From: Hyphomicrobium_A sp965243865
Lineage (GTDB): Bacteria; Pseudomonadota; Alphaproteobacteria; Rhizobiales; Hyphomicrobiaceae
DNA length: 64,000 nt
Assembly (NCBI RefSeq): GCF_965243865.1
Contig: NZ_OZ251603.1
Coordinates: forward strand, 1,426,001-1,490,000
Direction of reading: 5' to 3'
Shown piece by piece: positions 1 to 8,264 of the stretch. The notes below the pieces were generated by a model. That model ran no database searches and was not told the origin of the DNA. It saw only the letters and a list, made by a program, of their open reading frames with translations. Position numbers and translations under genes: made by a program. Within the stretch, counting starts at the first letter, position 1; each line of letters starts with the position of its first letter.

Positions 1-82
1 ATGGTCTGTCGAGCCGACACGGTTTCGTCCCCACTTGGTGCGGCAATCAATGCGGCCGCATTACCTGATGGCTGTGGCCCCC

Positions 83-1420
83 TTAGGGCGTTGTATAGCG
101 CCAATAAGCGCCCTTTGGCGACGCGGTGCGTTTGAGCGCCGGCAATCGCTGATCCGGCGGCCTCAGCCCACTCAGGATCAGCTTACCGATGTCCTGCAAC
201 AGATCGTTGTTCTCTGCGTAACCGGAGTGATTGAGCGCGAACGTGTCGGTTGAAGCCGCCGTGATGTCGATCGTCTCGATCCCCGGCACAATCAGCGGTC
301 CTGAAGCCAGCACATCGCCGGCACGCGGATTGCGCCAGAACCCGCGCGATACGATCAGCGCCCGGTCATTGCCCGCCGCATACAGCGTCACACCCTTGGC
401 GATGCCCTCGATACGGTGGGCGAGATTGGCGAAGTTGTCGGCATCGACGTCCGGCGCGGCGAAGATCACCTCGTTGATGACAACGTTGGCCGGCCCGCTG
501 CCACGCAGGTCCCGCAGCACATCGAGCAGCGGCTGGTTGCCCATCGAGTGCGCGATGATGCTGATCGACTTCGCGCCGGTTTTCTCGATCACCATATCGA
601 GAAACTTCCGCAGATACGGCGTCGAAGCCTCCGCGCTCTCGCGATCATATGTGTAACTGGCGACCGAGCCACCCGATGGCCAGCTATAGAGAAACGCAGC
701 GCCGTCGAACTTCAGGTCATACGAGATCTGCGCCGTCCGATAGAGCGCGTTGTCGAACGACGTATTGTAGCCATGCACGAAAACGATGGCGTGATCCTTG
801 TATCGGCTGGACGCTGCAAGCCGCTCGCGCACGCGCTGCAGGAAGTCACCCTCTGACAGCTTCTCCAGCGTTTGCAGCGTGAAATGCTCCGCCGGGTCCT
901 CCGCCTCTTCGTAGATCGTCACGTCGAAATAAGGCACGCGTATCGCCCACGGCCGCTCGATCTGCGGAACGAGATGGCTCTCCGGGACCGTCACCATTGC
1001 GCGGCCAAGCTCCAGCCGGCGCCCGCGCTCCGAGCCATAGCGCACGCGCTTTGCATCGGGCTGCTCCTCGCGGTCGGTGCCGTAATAGACCGGCACCACT
1101 TGCCATGGACCGGCAGCGAGCTTCGAGGCATCGACCGGAGCGCCCGCGCCAGGTTGTTCGCTCGCCGGCGCACGCGCTGCGGGAACCTCTTCGTCGAGGC
1201 GAAGGCCATTGCGTGTTTCGGTATCGGCGCCCCGGTGCGCCTGCTGCAAGGTCGGCGTCAGCACAAACACGGCGGCCAGCGCTATGCCGATCAGCGACAG
1301 CGCACCGCCGCGCACCAACAGACGGACGGCACGTGATTGGCCTACCGTGGCACGCCGCGCGCCAAGATAGATGGCGATTCCCACCAGCGCGGCGACCAAA
1401 GCGACGAGAATTGCGGACAT
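83..1420 (-). CDS. DUF900-type alpha/beta hydrolase, membrane anchored
   Basis: Predicted serine hydrolase of the DUF900 alpha/beta-hydrolase family; substrate unknown. The N-terminus has two hydrophobic segments (about residues 3-20 and 38-55), suggesting an inner-membrane anchor. A linker rich in Ala, Pro and Glu follows, then the catalytic domain. That domain begins near 'VVPVYYGTDREE', a typical DUF900 opening. The oxyanion-side motif 'FVHGYN' lies near residue 216 and the nucleophile elbow 'AHSMG' near residue 292. I chose the ATG at 1420 because GGGGGAGG precedes it; an in-frame ATG at 1432 is also possible. The gene is divergent from the MeaB-type GTPase. The family call is good from motifs; the biological role is open. 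Confidence 0.82.
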   Translation of the reverse strand: MSAILVALVAALVGIAIYLGARRATVGQSRAVRLLVRGGALSLIGIALAAVFVLTPTLQQAHRGADTETRNGLRLDEEVPAARAPASEQPGAGAPVDASKLAAGPWQVVPVYYGTDREEQPDAKRVRYGSERGRRLELGRAMVTVPESHLVPQIERPWAIRVPYFDVTIYEEAEDPAEHFTLQTLEKLSEGDFLQRVRERLAASSRYKDHAIVFVHGYNTSFDNALYRTAQISYDLKFDGAAFLYSWPSGGSVASYTYDRESAEASTPYLRKFLDMVIEKTGAKSISIIAHSMGNQPLLDVLRDLRGSGPANVVINEVIFAAPDVDADNFANLAHRIEGIAKGVTLYAAGNDRALIVSRGFWRNPRAGDVLASGPLIVPGIETIDITAASTDTFALNHSGYAENNDLLQDIGKLILSGLRPPDQRLPALKRTASPKGAYWRYTTP

Positions 1421-1597
1421 CGCCTCCCCCATCGTGAGGCCGTCTTTGCGGCCCTGCCCCTTTTGGTCGGGCGTAAACTATGGGCCGATGCCCGCCACGG
1501 CAACCCGGCGTCCCCAGTAAAGCGGCCGCATGACACGCTTGAGAGCGCCGTCCTCTCAACTTATGAACAGGGCGCGACGCATATTCGGAAAGGCTCG

Positions 1598-2611
1598 ATG
1601 CAGAACGCTCCAACAGCCACGGCTCCGGCCGGCCCGACAATCGACATGCTGGTCGCCGGCGTGAAATCCGGCGACCGGGCCATGCTCGCGCGCGCCATCA
1701 CGCTGGTTGAGAGCACCAAGGCCGAGCATCAGGCCCGCGCCCAGCAGCTTCTGCAGGCGCTATTGCCGGTAACAGGCGGGGCACTGCGGCTGGGAATCAC
1801 CGGCGTGCCCGGCGTCGGCAAGTCGACCACCATCGACGAGCTTGGCATGTTTCTCACCGGCCGCGGACACAAGGTGGCGGTGCTCGCCGTCGATCCGACG
1901 TCGAAGCGCACCGGCGGCTCGATCCTCGGCGACAAGACGCGCATGAATCGCCTCGCGCAGGAACCGAAGGCGTTCATCCGACCTTCGCCCACATCCGGCA
2001 CGCTCGGTGGCGTCACCCGCAAGACGCGCGAAACGATGGCGTTGTGCGAAGCCGCCGGCTTCGACGTGATCATCGTTGAGACAGTCGGCGTCGGTCAGTC
2101 GGAAATCGCCGTCGCCGACATGGTCGACTTCTTCCTCGTCCTGTTGCTGCCCGGCGGCGGCGATGACTTGCAGGGCATCAAGAAGGGCATCATCGAAATC
2201 GCCGACATGATCGCCATCAACAAGGCCGACGGCGACAACGTCACGCGCGCCGAGCGCGCCGCTTCCGAATATCGCGCCGCCTTGCAAATTCTGAACCCGC
2301 CCTCGCCCACGTGGTCGCCGCCGGTAATCACCATGTCTGGCATTCACGGCAAGGGCCTCGACAAGCTGTGGGAGAACGTCCTCAACCACCGCAAGTCGTT
2401 CACCGAGTCCGGCGAGTTCGCCGAGCGCCGTCAGCGCCAGACAGTCGCCTGGATGCATGACATGCTGAATGACCGCATCATGTCCGGCATCCAACGCAAT
2501 CCGCGCGTCGCGGCACGGCTGCCGCAGATCGAGGCGGACGTGCGCGCGGGCCGCCTGCTGCCCACCCTCGCCGTCAACGAGATTCTGGACCTCGCAGGGA
2601 TCCACCCCTGA
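1598..2611 (+). CDS. meaB: ArgK/MeaB-family GTPase, chaperone of B12-dependent acyl-CoA mutase
   Basis: G3E-type P-loop GTPase of the ArgK/MeaB family, which loads and protects adenosylcobalamin-dependent mutases such as methylmalonyl-CoA or ethylmalonyl-CoA mutase. The 337-residue protein shows the Walker A 'GVPGVGKST' (about residues 66-74), the family signature 'DPTSKRTGGSILGDKTRM', the switch region 'VETVGVGQSE' and the base-recognition motif 'INKADGDN'. The length fits the family. I placed the start at 1598 because GGAAAGG lies just upstream and the product then begins at the usual family position; the reading frame is open further upstream without family-like sequence. The partner mutase is not in this window. 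Cytoplasmic. Confidence 0.9.
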   Translation: MQNAPTATAPAGPTIDMLVAGVKSGDRAMLARAITLVESTKAEHQARAQQLLQALLPVTGGALRLGITGVPGVGKSTTIDELGMFLTGRGHKVAVLAVDPTSKRTGGSILGDKTRMNRLAQEPKAFIRPSPTSGTLGGVTRKTRETMALCEAAGFDVIIVETVGVGQSEIAVADMVDFFLVLLLPGGGDDLQGIKKGIIEIADMIAINKADGDNVTRAERAASEYRAALQILNPPSPTWSPPVITMSGIHGKGLDKLWENVLNHRKSFTESGEFAERRQRQTVAWMHDMLNDRIMSGIQRNPRVAARLPQIEADVRAGRLLPTLAVNEILDLAGIHP

Positions 2612-2646
2612 TGCCTATATTGTGGGTCTAAGTAGCGAGACCTTCC

Positions 2647-3288
2647 GTGCCCACACAACGACCGACCATTCTGCTCACCGGCTTCGGCGCCTTTCCCGGC
2701 GTCGGGAAAAACGCCACCGCCGCGCTCGTCCCTGCACTGGCAGCTGGCGCACGCGCGCGCTTTCCTGACTTCGATGTCATTGACGAAGTGCTCCCCGTCG
2801 AATGGGGGCGCACGCCGCAACTGCTGCAACAGCTGCTCTCCCGCACATCGCCGCGACTTGCTTTGCACTTCGGCGTCACGCGGCACGCCTCCGGCTTTCA
2901 GATCGAACGCATCGGCCGCAACGTCTGCGAGCCGCGCCACGACGCGGCCGGAGCGATCCCCGACGTCGCATGCCTGATCGCTGACGGCCCCGAAACGCTC
3001 TCCTCGACATTTCCGGTAGAGCGCATCATCGCCCGGCTCGAAGGCGCGGGCTTGCCCTGCGCGATGTCCGACAGCGCAGGCACCTATCTCTGCAACGCGA
3101 CGCTCTACCACTCGCTCACCATCGCACAGACCCGGCCCACCGCCTCTCTGGCCGGCTTCGTCCACCTGCCGGCCGATCTCGCGCCCGGCATGCCGGCGGT
3201 CGGCGCCTCGCGCATTTCTTGGGATGATGCCCTGGTAGGTAGCATCGAGATCATCGCCGCCTGTCTCGAGCAGGAAACCTCCGCTTAA
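2647..3288 (+). CDS. pcp: Pyroglutamyl-peptidase I (C15 cysteine peptidase)
   Basis: Removes N-terminal pyroglutamate from peptides in the cytoplasm. The 213-residue product begins with the family pattern 'ILLTGFGAFPG'. It carries the catalytic Cys in 'SDSAGTYLCNATLY' (Cys near residue 149) and the catalytic His in 'GFVHLP' (near residue 174), the usual order for C15 peptidases. The start is GTG (2647), 35 bp after the MeaB-type gene, so the two may be cotranscribed, although no functional link is known. Length matches bacterial Pcp. Confidence 0.88.
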   Translation: MPTQRPTILLTGFGAFPGVGKNATAALVPALAAGARARFPDFDVIDEVLPVEWGRTPQLLQQLLSRTSPRLALHFGVTRHASGFQIERIGRNVCEPRHDAAGAIPDVACLIADGPETLSSTFPVERIIARLEGAGLPCAMSDSAGTYLCNATLYHSLTIAQTRPTASLAGFVHLPADLAPGMPAVGASRISWDDALVGSIEIIAACLEQETSA

Positions 3289-3363
3289 CCATCATTCAGC
3301 GCTTCCGCCAGCCCTGGCCCCGGACTTGCGTACCAACGCGATGAGTCACGGAGACCGGAGCCA

Positions 3364-4707
3364 ATGACACTCGATCGTCGAAGTTTGCTGGGAGCTGGTG
3401 CCGCCGCGGGCCTCGCCGTTGGCGTCACCGCGGGAGCACGTCCAGCAATGGCACGCGCTAGTGCGCCTCATCGCGACATCGGCCTCGTCAGCGGCAGCGC
3501 CATCGATCAGGCGCCGGTCCTGCAACAGGCCATCGACGCGGCCGCGGCGAGCGGAGCGCCCCTCGAGCTGCCGCCAGGCCGCTTTCGAGTAGGCCCACTG
3601 AGACTTCCGGCAGGAACCCGCCTGATCGGCGCTGCCGGCACCACCACGCTCGAATACGCCGGCGGCGGCAGTTTCATCTCAGCCGACGACGCCGACCACA
3701 TCAGCATCGAAAGCGTGATGCTCGACGGTGCCTATCTCCCGCTCGATGCCGACGGCCTCATCGCCATCACCAACGCGCGCAGTGTACACCTGACCCGTCT
3801 TACGCTCACGCGCAGCCCCACAAACGGCATCTCGCTCACGCGCTGCGCCGGAAGCGTTGCTGACTGCAACATCACCAACGCCATGCAGGCCGCCATCCGC
3901 AGCATCGACGCCGCCGGCCTGGAACTGACCCACAACGACATCGCCGATTGCGGCAACGCCGGCATTCAGGTCTGGCGCTCGGACGCTGGCGAAGACGGCA
4001 GCATCGTCACCGGCAACCGCATCGCGCGCATTCGCGCCGACGGCGGCGGCAGCGGACAGAACGGCAACGGCGTCAGCATCTTCCGCGCCGGCAGCGTGGT
4101 CGTGTCGGCCAATCGCATCACCGACTGCGCCTTCACTGCCGTGCGTGGCAACGCCGCAAACGACATCCAGATCATCGGCAATTCGTGCGCGCGTCTGGGC
4201 GAGGTCGCCATCTACGCCGAGTTCGGTTTCGAAGGCGCGCTCATCGCCAACAACCTCGTCGACACCGCCGCCACCGGCATCACCGTCACCAACTTCAACG
4301 ACGGAGGCCGGCTCGCGGTCGTGCAGGGCAACCTCGTGCGCAACCTGTTTCGCCGCGAGCATGAGCCCGTCGACAAGCGCGGACATGGCATCACCGTCGA
4401 AGCCGACACAGCGCTCACCGGCAACGTCATCGAGAAAGCGCCAACCGCCGGCATCGTCATCGGCTGGGGCGCCTACATGCGCGAGGTCGTCGCAACCAGC
4501 AATCTGGTGCGTGCTTCCAAGGTCGGTATTCTCGTCTCGTCCGATCCTGGCACCGGCGCGTGCCTGCTCGCCAACAACTTGATCTCCGGCGCGACGAACG
4601 GCTCGATCCGCGCCATGGACAGCAATGGCGACCCCACTGGTGCCGAACTGGTGCAAGGCGGCAGCAGCGACAAGCAGCTCTCGATAACCGGAAACCTGTC
4701 CGTTTGA
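3364..4707 (+). CDS. Tat-exported right-handed beta-helix protein (TIGR03808 type)
   Basis: A 447-residue secreted protein. The N-terminus 'DRRSLLGAG' followed by a hydrophobic stretch and 'AMA' is a twin-arginine signal, so the protein is probably exported folded. The remainder is a ladder of short repeats rich in Asn, Ile, Val and Gly, for example 'GNRIAR', 'ANRITD', 'GNSCAR' and 'NNLVD', typical of a right-handed parallel beta-helix as in pectate-lyase-like folds. It matches what I know of the TIGR03808 'TAT-translocated repeat protein' family of Rhizobiales, whose function is unknown. A good GGAG ribosome site precedes the ATG. A polysaccharide-related role is possible from the fold only. 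Confidence 0.8.
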   Translation: MTLDRRSLLGAGAAAGLAVGVTAGARPAMARASAPHRDIGLVSGSAIDQAPVLQQAIDAAAASGAPLELPPGRFRVGPLRLPAGTRLIGAAGTTTLEYAGGGSFISADDADHISIESVMLDGAYLPLDADGLIAITNARSVHLTRLTLTRSPTNGISLTRCAGSVADCNITNAMQAAIRSIDAAGLELTHNDIADCGNAGIQVWRSDAGEDGSIVTGNRIARIRADGGGSGQNGNGVSIFRAGSVVVSANRITDCAFTAVRGNAANDIQIIGNSCARLGEVAIYAEFGFEGALIANNLVDTAATGITVTNFNDGGRLAVVQGNLVRNLFRREHEPVDKRGHGITVEADTALTGNVIEKAPTAGIVIGWGAYMREVVATSNLVRASKVGILVSSDPGTGACLLANNLISGATNGSIRAMDSNGDPTGAELVQGGSSDKQLSITGNLSV

Positions 4708-4800
4708 ACGCTGGCGCAAGCCGCTGGCCACTTTGACCATCACGCCCGCGCAGGCGGCCGCCCAGACACGCCAGCACGACGCGAGCGCTCTGCCCCGCCC

Positions 4801-5811
4801 TCACACCTTCAGGCTGGCGAGCGCGTCCTCGAAATAGGCGGACGAACGTACCTCGCCGACGACCTGCCCGTGCCACGTCTTGATCGCACCAGCCGGCATC
4901 AGCCCCAGCGCCGCCGGATAGAGCCGCTCCACCAACGATATCGCAGCACCCGAGGCGGCGCGCTTGGCGCCGTCCTCCATCTTCAGCGCAAAGCCGAGGC
5001 CCAGCTCCGGGAATGCGCCGCAATAGACGCCCTCCGCGCCCGTCTTCATGAACACCTGCCGCGGTAGCGCCCGCATCACGACCGTATCCGCACGGCTCTT
5101 GCCTGCCACCATGTCGGGGTACTGCCAGCACGCATCGAGAATGCGCCCCACGGCGGCCTTGCGCTCCGCCGACATGCCTTCGCCCGTCACCAGTCGCGCA
5201 AACGCCTGCGCCATCACCCGCAGCGGCATTGCCCAGTTGGGCACCGAGCAGCCGTCGATCCCGCGCACATCCGCACCGAGCGCCATTCCGGTGATGTCGC
5301 GCATCGCCGCGTGCACGCGCTGCTGCACCGGATGATCCACTTTCCAATATTCTGCGGTCGGCTCTTTCAGATGCACCGCTGTCGCCAACATGCCCGCGTG
5401 CTTGCCCGAGCAATTGTTGTGAAGCTGGCTCGCCGAATGCCCCGCTGCGATCAAAGCATGCGCCGCCGAGCTGCCGAGCGGCATGTGCGCACCGCACCCG
5501 AGATCATCTGGATTGAGCCCCGCCCGGTCGAGCATTGCCGCCGCCAGATGCGTGTGGCGCTCCGTCCCCGCATGCGAGCCGCACGCCAAAGCAATCTCTG
5601 CCGGCCCAAAACCGAAATGGTCAGCGGCGCCTGACTCGATCAGCGGCAGCGCCTGCAGCGCCTTCACCGCCGACCGCGGATAAACGGGCGTATCGACATC
5701 ACCGATGCTCAGCGCCAACGCCCCCGAAGGCGCTGATATGGCGATCGCGCCGCGGTGCCAGCTCTCGACCAGCGGCCCGCGTGTAACCTCGATAAGGATG
5801 GGATTGAGCAT
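4801..5811 (-). CDS. Rhizobium-type L-asparaginase (asparaginase II, PF06089)
   Basis: Hydrolyses L-asparagine to aspartate and ammonia. The 336-residue protein belongs to the ReAIV/ReAV class, unrelated to E. coli AnsA/AnsB. From the ATG at 5811, the Ser-x-x-Lys pair falls at Ser47/Lys50 ('PRSAVKALQ'), a Ser at 79 ('CGSHAGTERH') and the Cys/Lys pair at Cys134/Lys137 ('NNCSGKHAGML'). These positions line up with the catalytic Ser48, Lys51, Ser80 and Cys135 reported for ReAV. GAGGGAC precedes this ATG; a longer form from 5877 is open but lacks support. The gene converges with the beta-helix protein gene. Confidence 0.85.
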   Translation of the reverse strand: MLNPILIEVTRGPLVESWHRGAIAISAPSGALALSIGDVDTPVYPRSAVKALQALPLIESGAADHFGFGPAEIALACGSHAGTERHTHLAAAMLDRAGLNPDDLGCGAHMPLGSSAAHALIAAGHSASQLHNNCSGKHAGMLATAVHLKEPTAEYWKVDHPVQQRVHAAMRDITGMALGADVRGIDGCSVPNWAMPLRVMAQAFARLVTGEGMSAERKAAVGRILDACWQYPDMVAGKSRADTVVMRALPRQVFMKTGAEGVYCGAFPELGLGFALKMEDGAKRAASGAAISLVERLYPAALGLMPAGAIKTWHGQVVGEVRSSAYFEDALASLKV

Positions 5812-5971
5812 GTCCCTCGTGTCGGCAGAGGAAGATTCCATTGCCGCCAGCATCGGCCGCGCGGCTGACGCAATCAAGCCCTCCGAGGGAACTAGCCGCC
5901 CAACACACGCGCAACCGCCCGAGCAATTTTACAGCGCGCGCCGCTTCCCCGATCAGTCGGAAAGGTTGCGC

Positions 5972-6262
5972 CTACTTCGCCGCGCACTTGCCGAGTTCAG
6001 CTTCGCGCTTTTGCGCGCTGGCCCGCGATGCATCCGGGCTCACCGAAGCGCACCAAGCCGCATGCGCGCCCTTGTCGATCGTCCACTCCGGACCCGAGAA
6101 CCCGCATTTGAGCTTCAGGTTGCGCTGCTGCTGCTCCAGCGCCGTTCTGACGTACCAGTCGCAATTCGCGGCAGCGGGCAGGGAAGCCGTGGCCACCGCT
6201 CCGGCGAAGGCCAATAGGTACAATGTGGTGCGCTGCCGAGCGGGGGTCATCTTCCTCACCAT
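5972..6262 (-). CDS. Small secreted four-cysteine protein, unknown function
   Basis: About 96 residues. A hydrophobic signal segment ('LYLLAFAGAVATASLPAAA') is followed by a mature domain of about 60 residues with four cysteines spaced as in 'NCDWY', 'KLKCGF', 'AWCASV' and 'GKCAAK', which could form two disulfides in the periplasm. I chose the ATG at 6262 because AGGGA lies 5 bases upstream. ATGs at 6277 and 6250 are alternatives. The pattern is of the type seen in small conserved Rhizobiales secreted proteins; I do not recognise a named domain. Confidence 0.6.
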   Translation of the reverse strand: MVRKMTPARQRTTLYLLAFAGAVATASLPAAANCDWYVRTALEQQQRNLKLKCGFSGPEWTIDKGAHAAWCASVSPDASRASAQKREAELGKCAAK

Positions 6263-6505
6263 AAGGTCCCTGATCATTACCTTGCCGAGACTAGCTCTTA
6301 GCCCATGAACCCGGCCTGAATAGTGACGTGGGCTGGGGATCGAACAGGCCTCGCCGTTCTTACACGGCATTTGCCCCCGCGGCGAGCCGCCGCAGACCGG
6401 CAAAGACCCGCGAAAACCTGTCACAGCCGGAACAGCGCTCTCGCCCCAACCCCGCCATTCTCCCTCCACGACACGGCCATAGCGCCTCAGTAACGGGAGA
6501 GTCGA

Positions 6506-6724
6506 ATGCACGGACGCATCACCAAATTCAGCGCCCAGAATGGGGCCGGCGTAATCGAAGCGGACGATGGATCGCGTTACCGCTTCACCGGAAGTGAGGT
6601 CGTCAACCTCAACGGCAAGCTCGTCGGCCACACTGTCGACTTCGTCCTGAGTGCTCGCCGCCCCAAAGACATCATCCTGATGACCGGCACCCCATGGTCG
6701 GTCTTTGGCCGCACGCAACACTAG
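6506..6724 (+). CDS. Small conserved beta-rich protein, cold-shock-domain-like
   Basis: A 72-residue protein with a clear ribosome site (GGGAGAG) before the ATG. The start 'MHGRITKFSAQNGAGVI' followed by an acidic turn and 'YRFTGSEVVN' resembles the opening strands of a cold-shock (OB-fold) domain, in which a short 'G.I..F....G.G.I' segment precedes a DG turn. The aromatic RNP1/RNP2 residues of true CspA proteins are not clearly present, so nucleic-acid binding is uncertain. The adjacent gene 34 bp downstream may be cotranscribed. Confidence 0.6.
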   Translation: MHGRITKFSAQNGAGVIEADDGSRYRFTGSEVVNLNGKLVGHTVDFVLSARRPKDIILMTGTPWSVFGRTQH

Positions 6725-6758
6725 GCCCTCAACCTGCTAGGCCAACGGAGAGACTGAA

Positions 6759-7199
6759 ATGGCTACGACGTTTGACATCTCGGACGTACCCGCCGCCGAC
6801 GCCGCCGACCTCGGCGCCGCCATGCAGGCCCTGATCGAGAACGGGCGCGCCCTCGTCCTGCTCAACGGAGCCTCGGCCGACGATCTCGATGCCGCCTGTG
6901 CCGTACTCCAGAACCGCCACCGCGCGACCCCACACAGCTCGCTCGCCGCAGTCATCCGCTTCCGCCATCTCATCGAAGTGTTCGCCACTCGGCGACTGCA
7001 GCAGCTCCTGCTCGACACCGGCTATGCCGCCATTGCACCGGCCCTCGCCGTCGCCGCATGCATGCGCCTCAATGGCCATCGAGGCTTCAACCCCCAGCTC
7101 TTCCTGCTCGAATTATCGGCAGCACTCGCCGACAACGTCATCGCCATGGAAGGATATCGCCGCGACCACGCACCCCGCGAGCACCGCTACGCTGCGTGA
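6759..7199 (+). CDS. Hypothetical alpha-helical protein
   Basis: 146 residues, preceded by GGAGAG and following the 72-residue gene after 34 bp. It is rich in Ala and Leu and predicted mostly helical. Possible helices include 'LLLDTGYAAIAPALAVAACM' and 'LFLLELSAALADNVIAM', amphipathic rather than clearly transmembrane. No signal peptide and no recognised motif. Codon use looks like that of its neighbours, so it is probably a real resident gene, but I cannot assign a role. Confidence 0.55.
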   Translation: MATTFDISDVPAADAADLGAAMQALIENGRALVLLNGASADDLDAACAVLQNRHRATPHSSLAAVIRFRHLIEVFATRRLQQLLLDTGYAAIAPALAVAACMRLNGHRGFNPQLFLLELSAALADNVIAMEGYRRDHAPREHRYAA

Positions 7200-7302
7200 C
7201 CCTACTGCCACAGAAACACTTCGAAACACATTCATAGTGACGGATTCGACACTCGCTGCGGTAATCTACCTCTGAAGACATTCAGGGTGGGGGCCCGGAG
7301 AG

Positions 7303-8160
7303 ATGCAGCAAGCGCGCCGACGCGTTCGCAATTACGTACTCGGCTACTTCGGCGTTCAAGGAAACATGCAGATCTGGTGGACGCCGCAGATCCCGATCAT
7401 TTACGTCGGCAACCCCAAGGCTGGATGTTCCAGCATCAAGCAGAGCCTCAAGTCGGCCCAGGCTCGACACTACGAGCGCTCAGGCCGCACATTCAGCCGC
7501 GTTGTCGACCCTCACACTGACGACGACTGCCTGCGCCGCAAAGGGCTCTCTCCCTCGAACTGCCGCAACCGCTACGTTTTCTCCTGCGTGCGCAATCCCT
7601 TTGCCCGCGTCCTTTCCGCCTATCTCGACAAGGTCGCCGCCGGGGACCATCGCAACTACCCCGAGCTTCGCAATCTGCGATCGGTGACATTCGAGAGCTT
7701 CCTGCGGGCCATCGCCGATAACGACCCGCTGCTGCTCGATGTCCACTTCCGGCCCCAGCACGTCAATTTGAATTACCCCGTCGTGTCGTATGACGGGGTT
7801 TTTTACCTCGAGAACGCCGAACCAATGGCGAGCTTTCTCGAGCAAATCGTGCCCGAGTTCGAGTTCACCCGTTTCTCCCCACATGCTCGCGGCGCACAGC
7901 AGAAGCTGGCTGACCACTATGATCCGGCCACCATCGGGCTGGTCCGCCGCATCTACACCCGCGACTTCACCTACTTCGGCTATAGCCGAAACCTCGAGCA
8001 CGCCCTCGATGCCCCTGGCCGCATGCTCTCTGAGCACACGCTGCTTCCCCAGGACGCCGAGCAGCCTCCCCCGCCATGCCCCAAGCGGCCGACACGCAAT
8101 ATGGCCCCGCTTGAGAAGACGCTGCGTTGCCGCTGGCTCATCGAGCGCCGCCTAATCTGA
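7303..8160 (+). CDS. Sulfotransferase of the HNK-1/carbohydrate type
   Basis: Predicted PAPS-dependent sulfotransferase that transfers sulfate to a carbohydrate or other hydroxyl acceptor. The 5'-phosphosulfate loop is 'YVGNPKAGCSSIKQSL' (about residues 45-60) and the 3'-phosphate motif 'CVRNPFARVLSAYLDK' (about residues 95-110), both diagnostic of the Sulfotransfer_2 family. There is no signal or obvious membrane anchor. A start at 7366 (ATG after AAGGAAAC) would remove 21 residues and keep the whole domain. The C-terminal 40 residues are Pro- and Arg-rich. No capsule or exopolysaccharide genes lie beside it, so the acceptor cannot be inferred. Confidence 0.78.
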   Translation: MQQARRRVRNYVLGYFGVQGNMQIWWTPQIPIIYVGNPKAGCSSIKQSLKSAQARHYERSGRTFSRVVDPHTDDDCLRRKGLSPSNCRNRYVFSCVRNPFARVLSAYLDKVAAGDHRNYPELRNLRSVTFESFLRAIADNDPLLLDVHFRPQHVNLNYPVVSYDGVFYLENAEPMASFLEQIVPEFEFTRFSPHARGAQQKLADHYDPATIGLVRRIYTRDFTYFGYSRNLEHALDAPGRMLSEHTLLPQDAEQPPPPCPKRPTRNMAPLEKTLRCRWLIERRLI

Positions 8161-8264
8161 CGCGCACGCCGAGATCCGGGAACACCTCGTTCGCCAGTCA
8201 AGCAATTGCCCGCGCACTGCCCCGCGACGTGAGCTAAGCTCAGCACACGCACTGAGGGCATTGC

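Noticed and set aside
1..82. Start of the window upstream of the hydrolase stop
   Set aside because: No coding or structural signal visible in the first 82 bases.
3679..4743. Open frame antisense to the Tat beta-helix protein (about 350 codons)
   Set aside because: Repeats of Asp/Val/Gly are a reflection of the repetitive sense protein; no independent evidence.
4457..5497. Open frame overlapping asparaginase in another minus-strand phase
   Set aside because: Runs over the catalytic part of the asparaginase gene and yields Arg/Gly-rich sequence without family features.
6331..6400. tRNA-like sequence in the gap between the four-Cys protein and the 72-residue gene (a GGATCGAAC-type T-loop on the minus strand and a GCCGT/ACGGC stem beside it)
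   Set aside because: The T-stem pairs only three bases, the anticodon-like loop has six bases and no consistent acceptor stem could be closed, so I do not call a tRNA.
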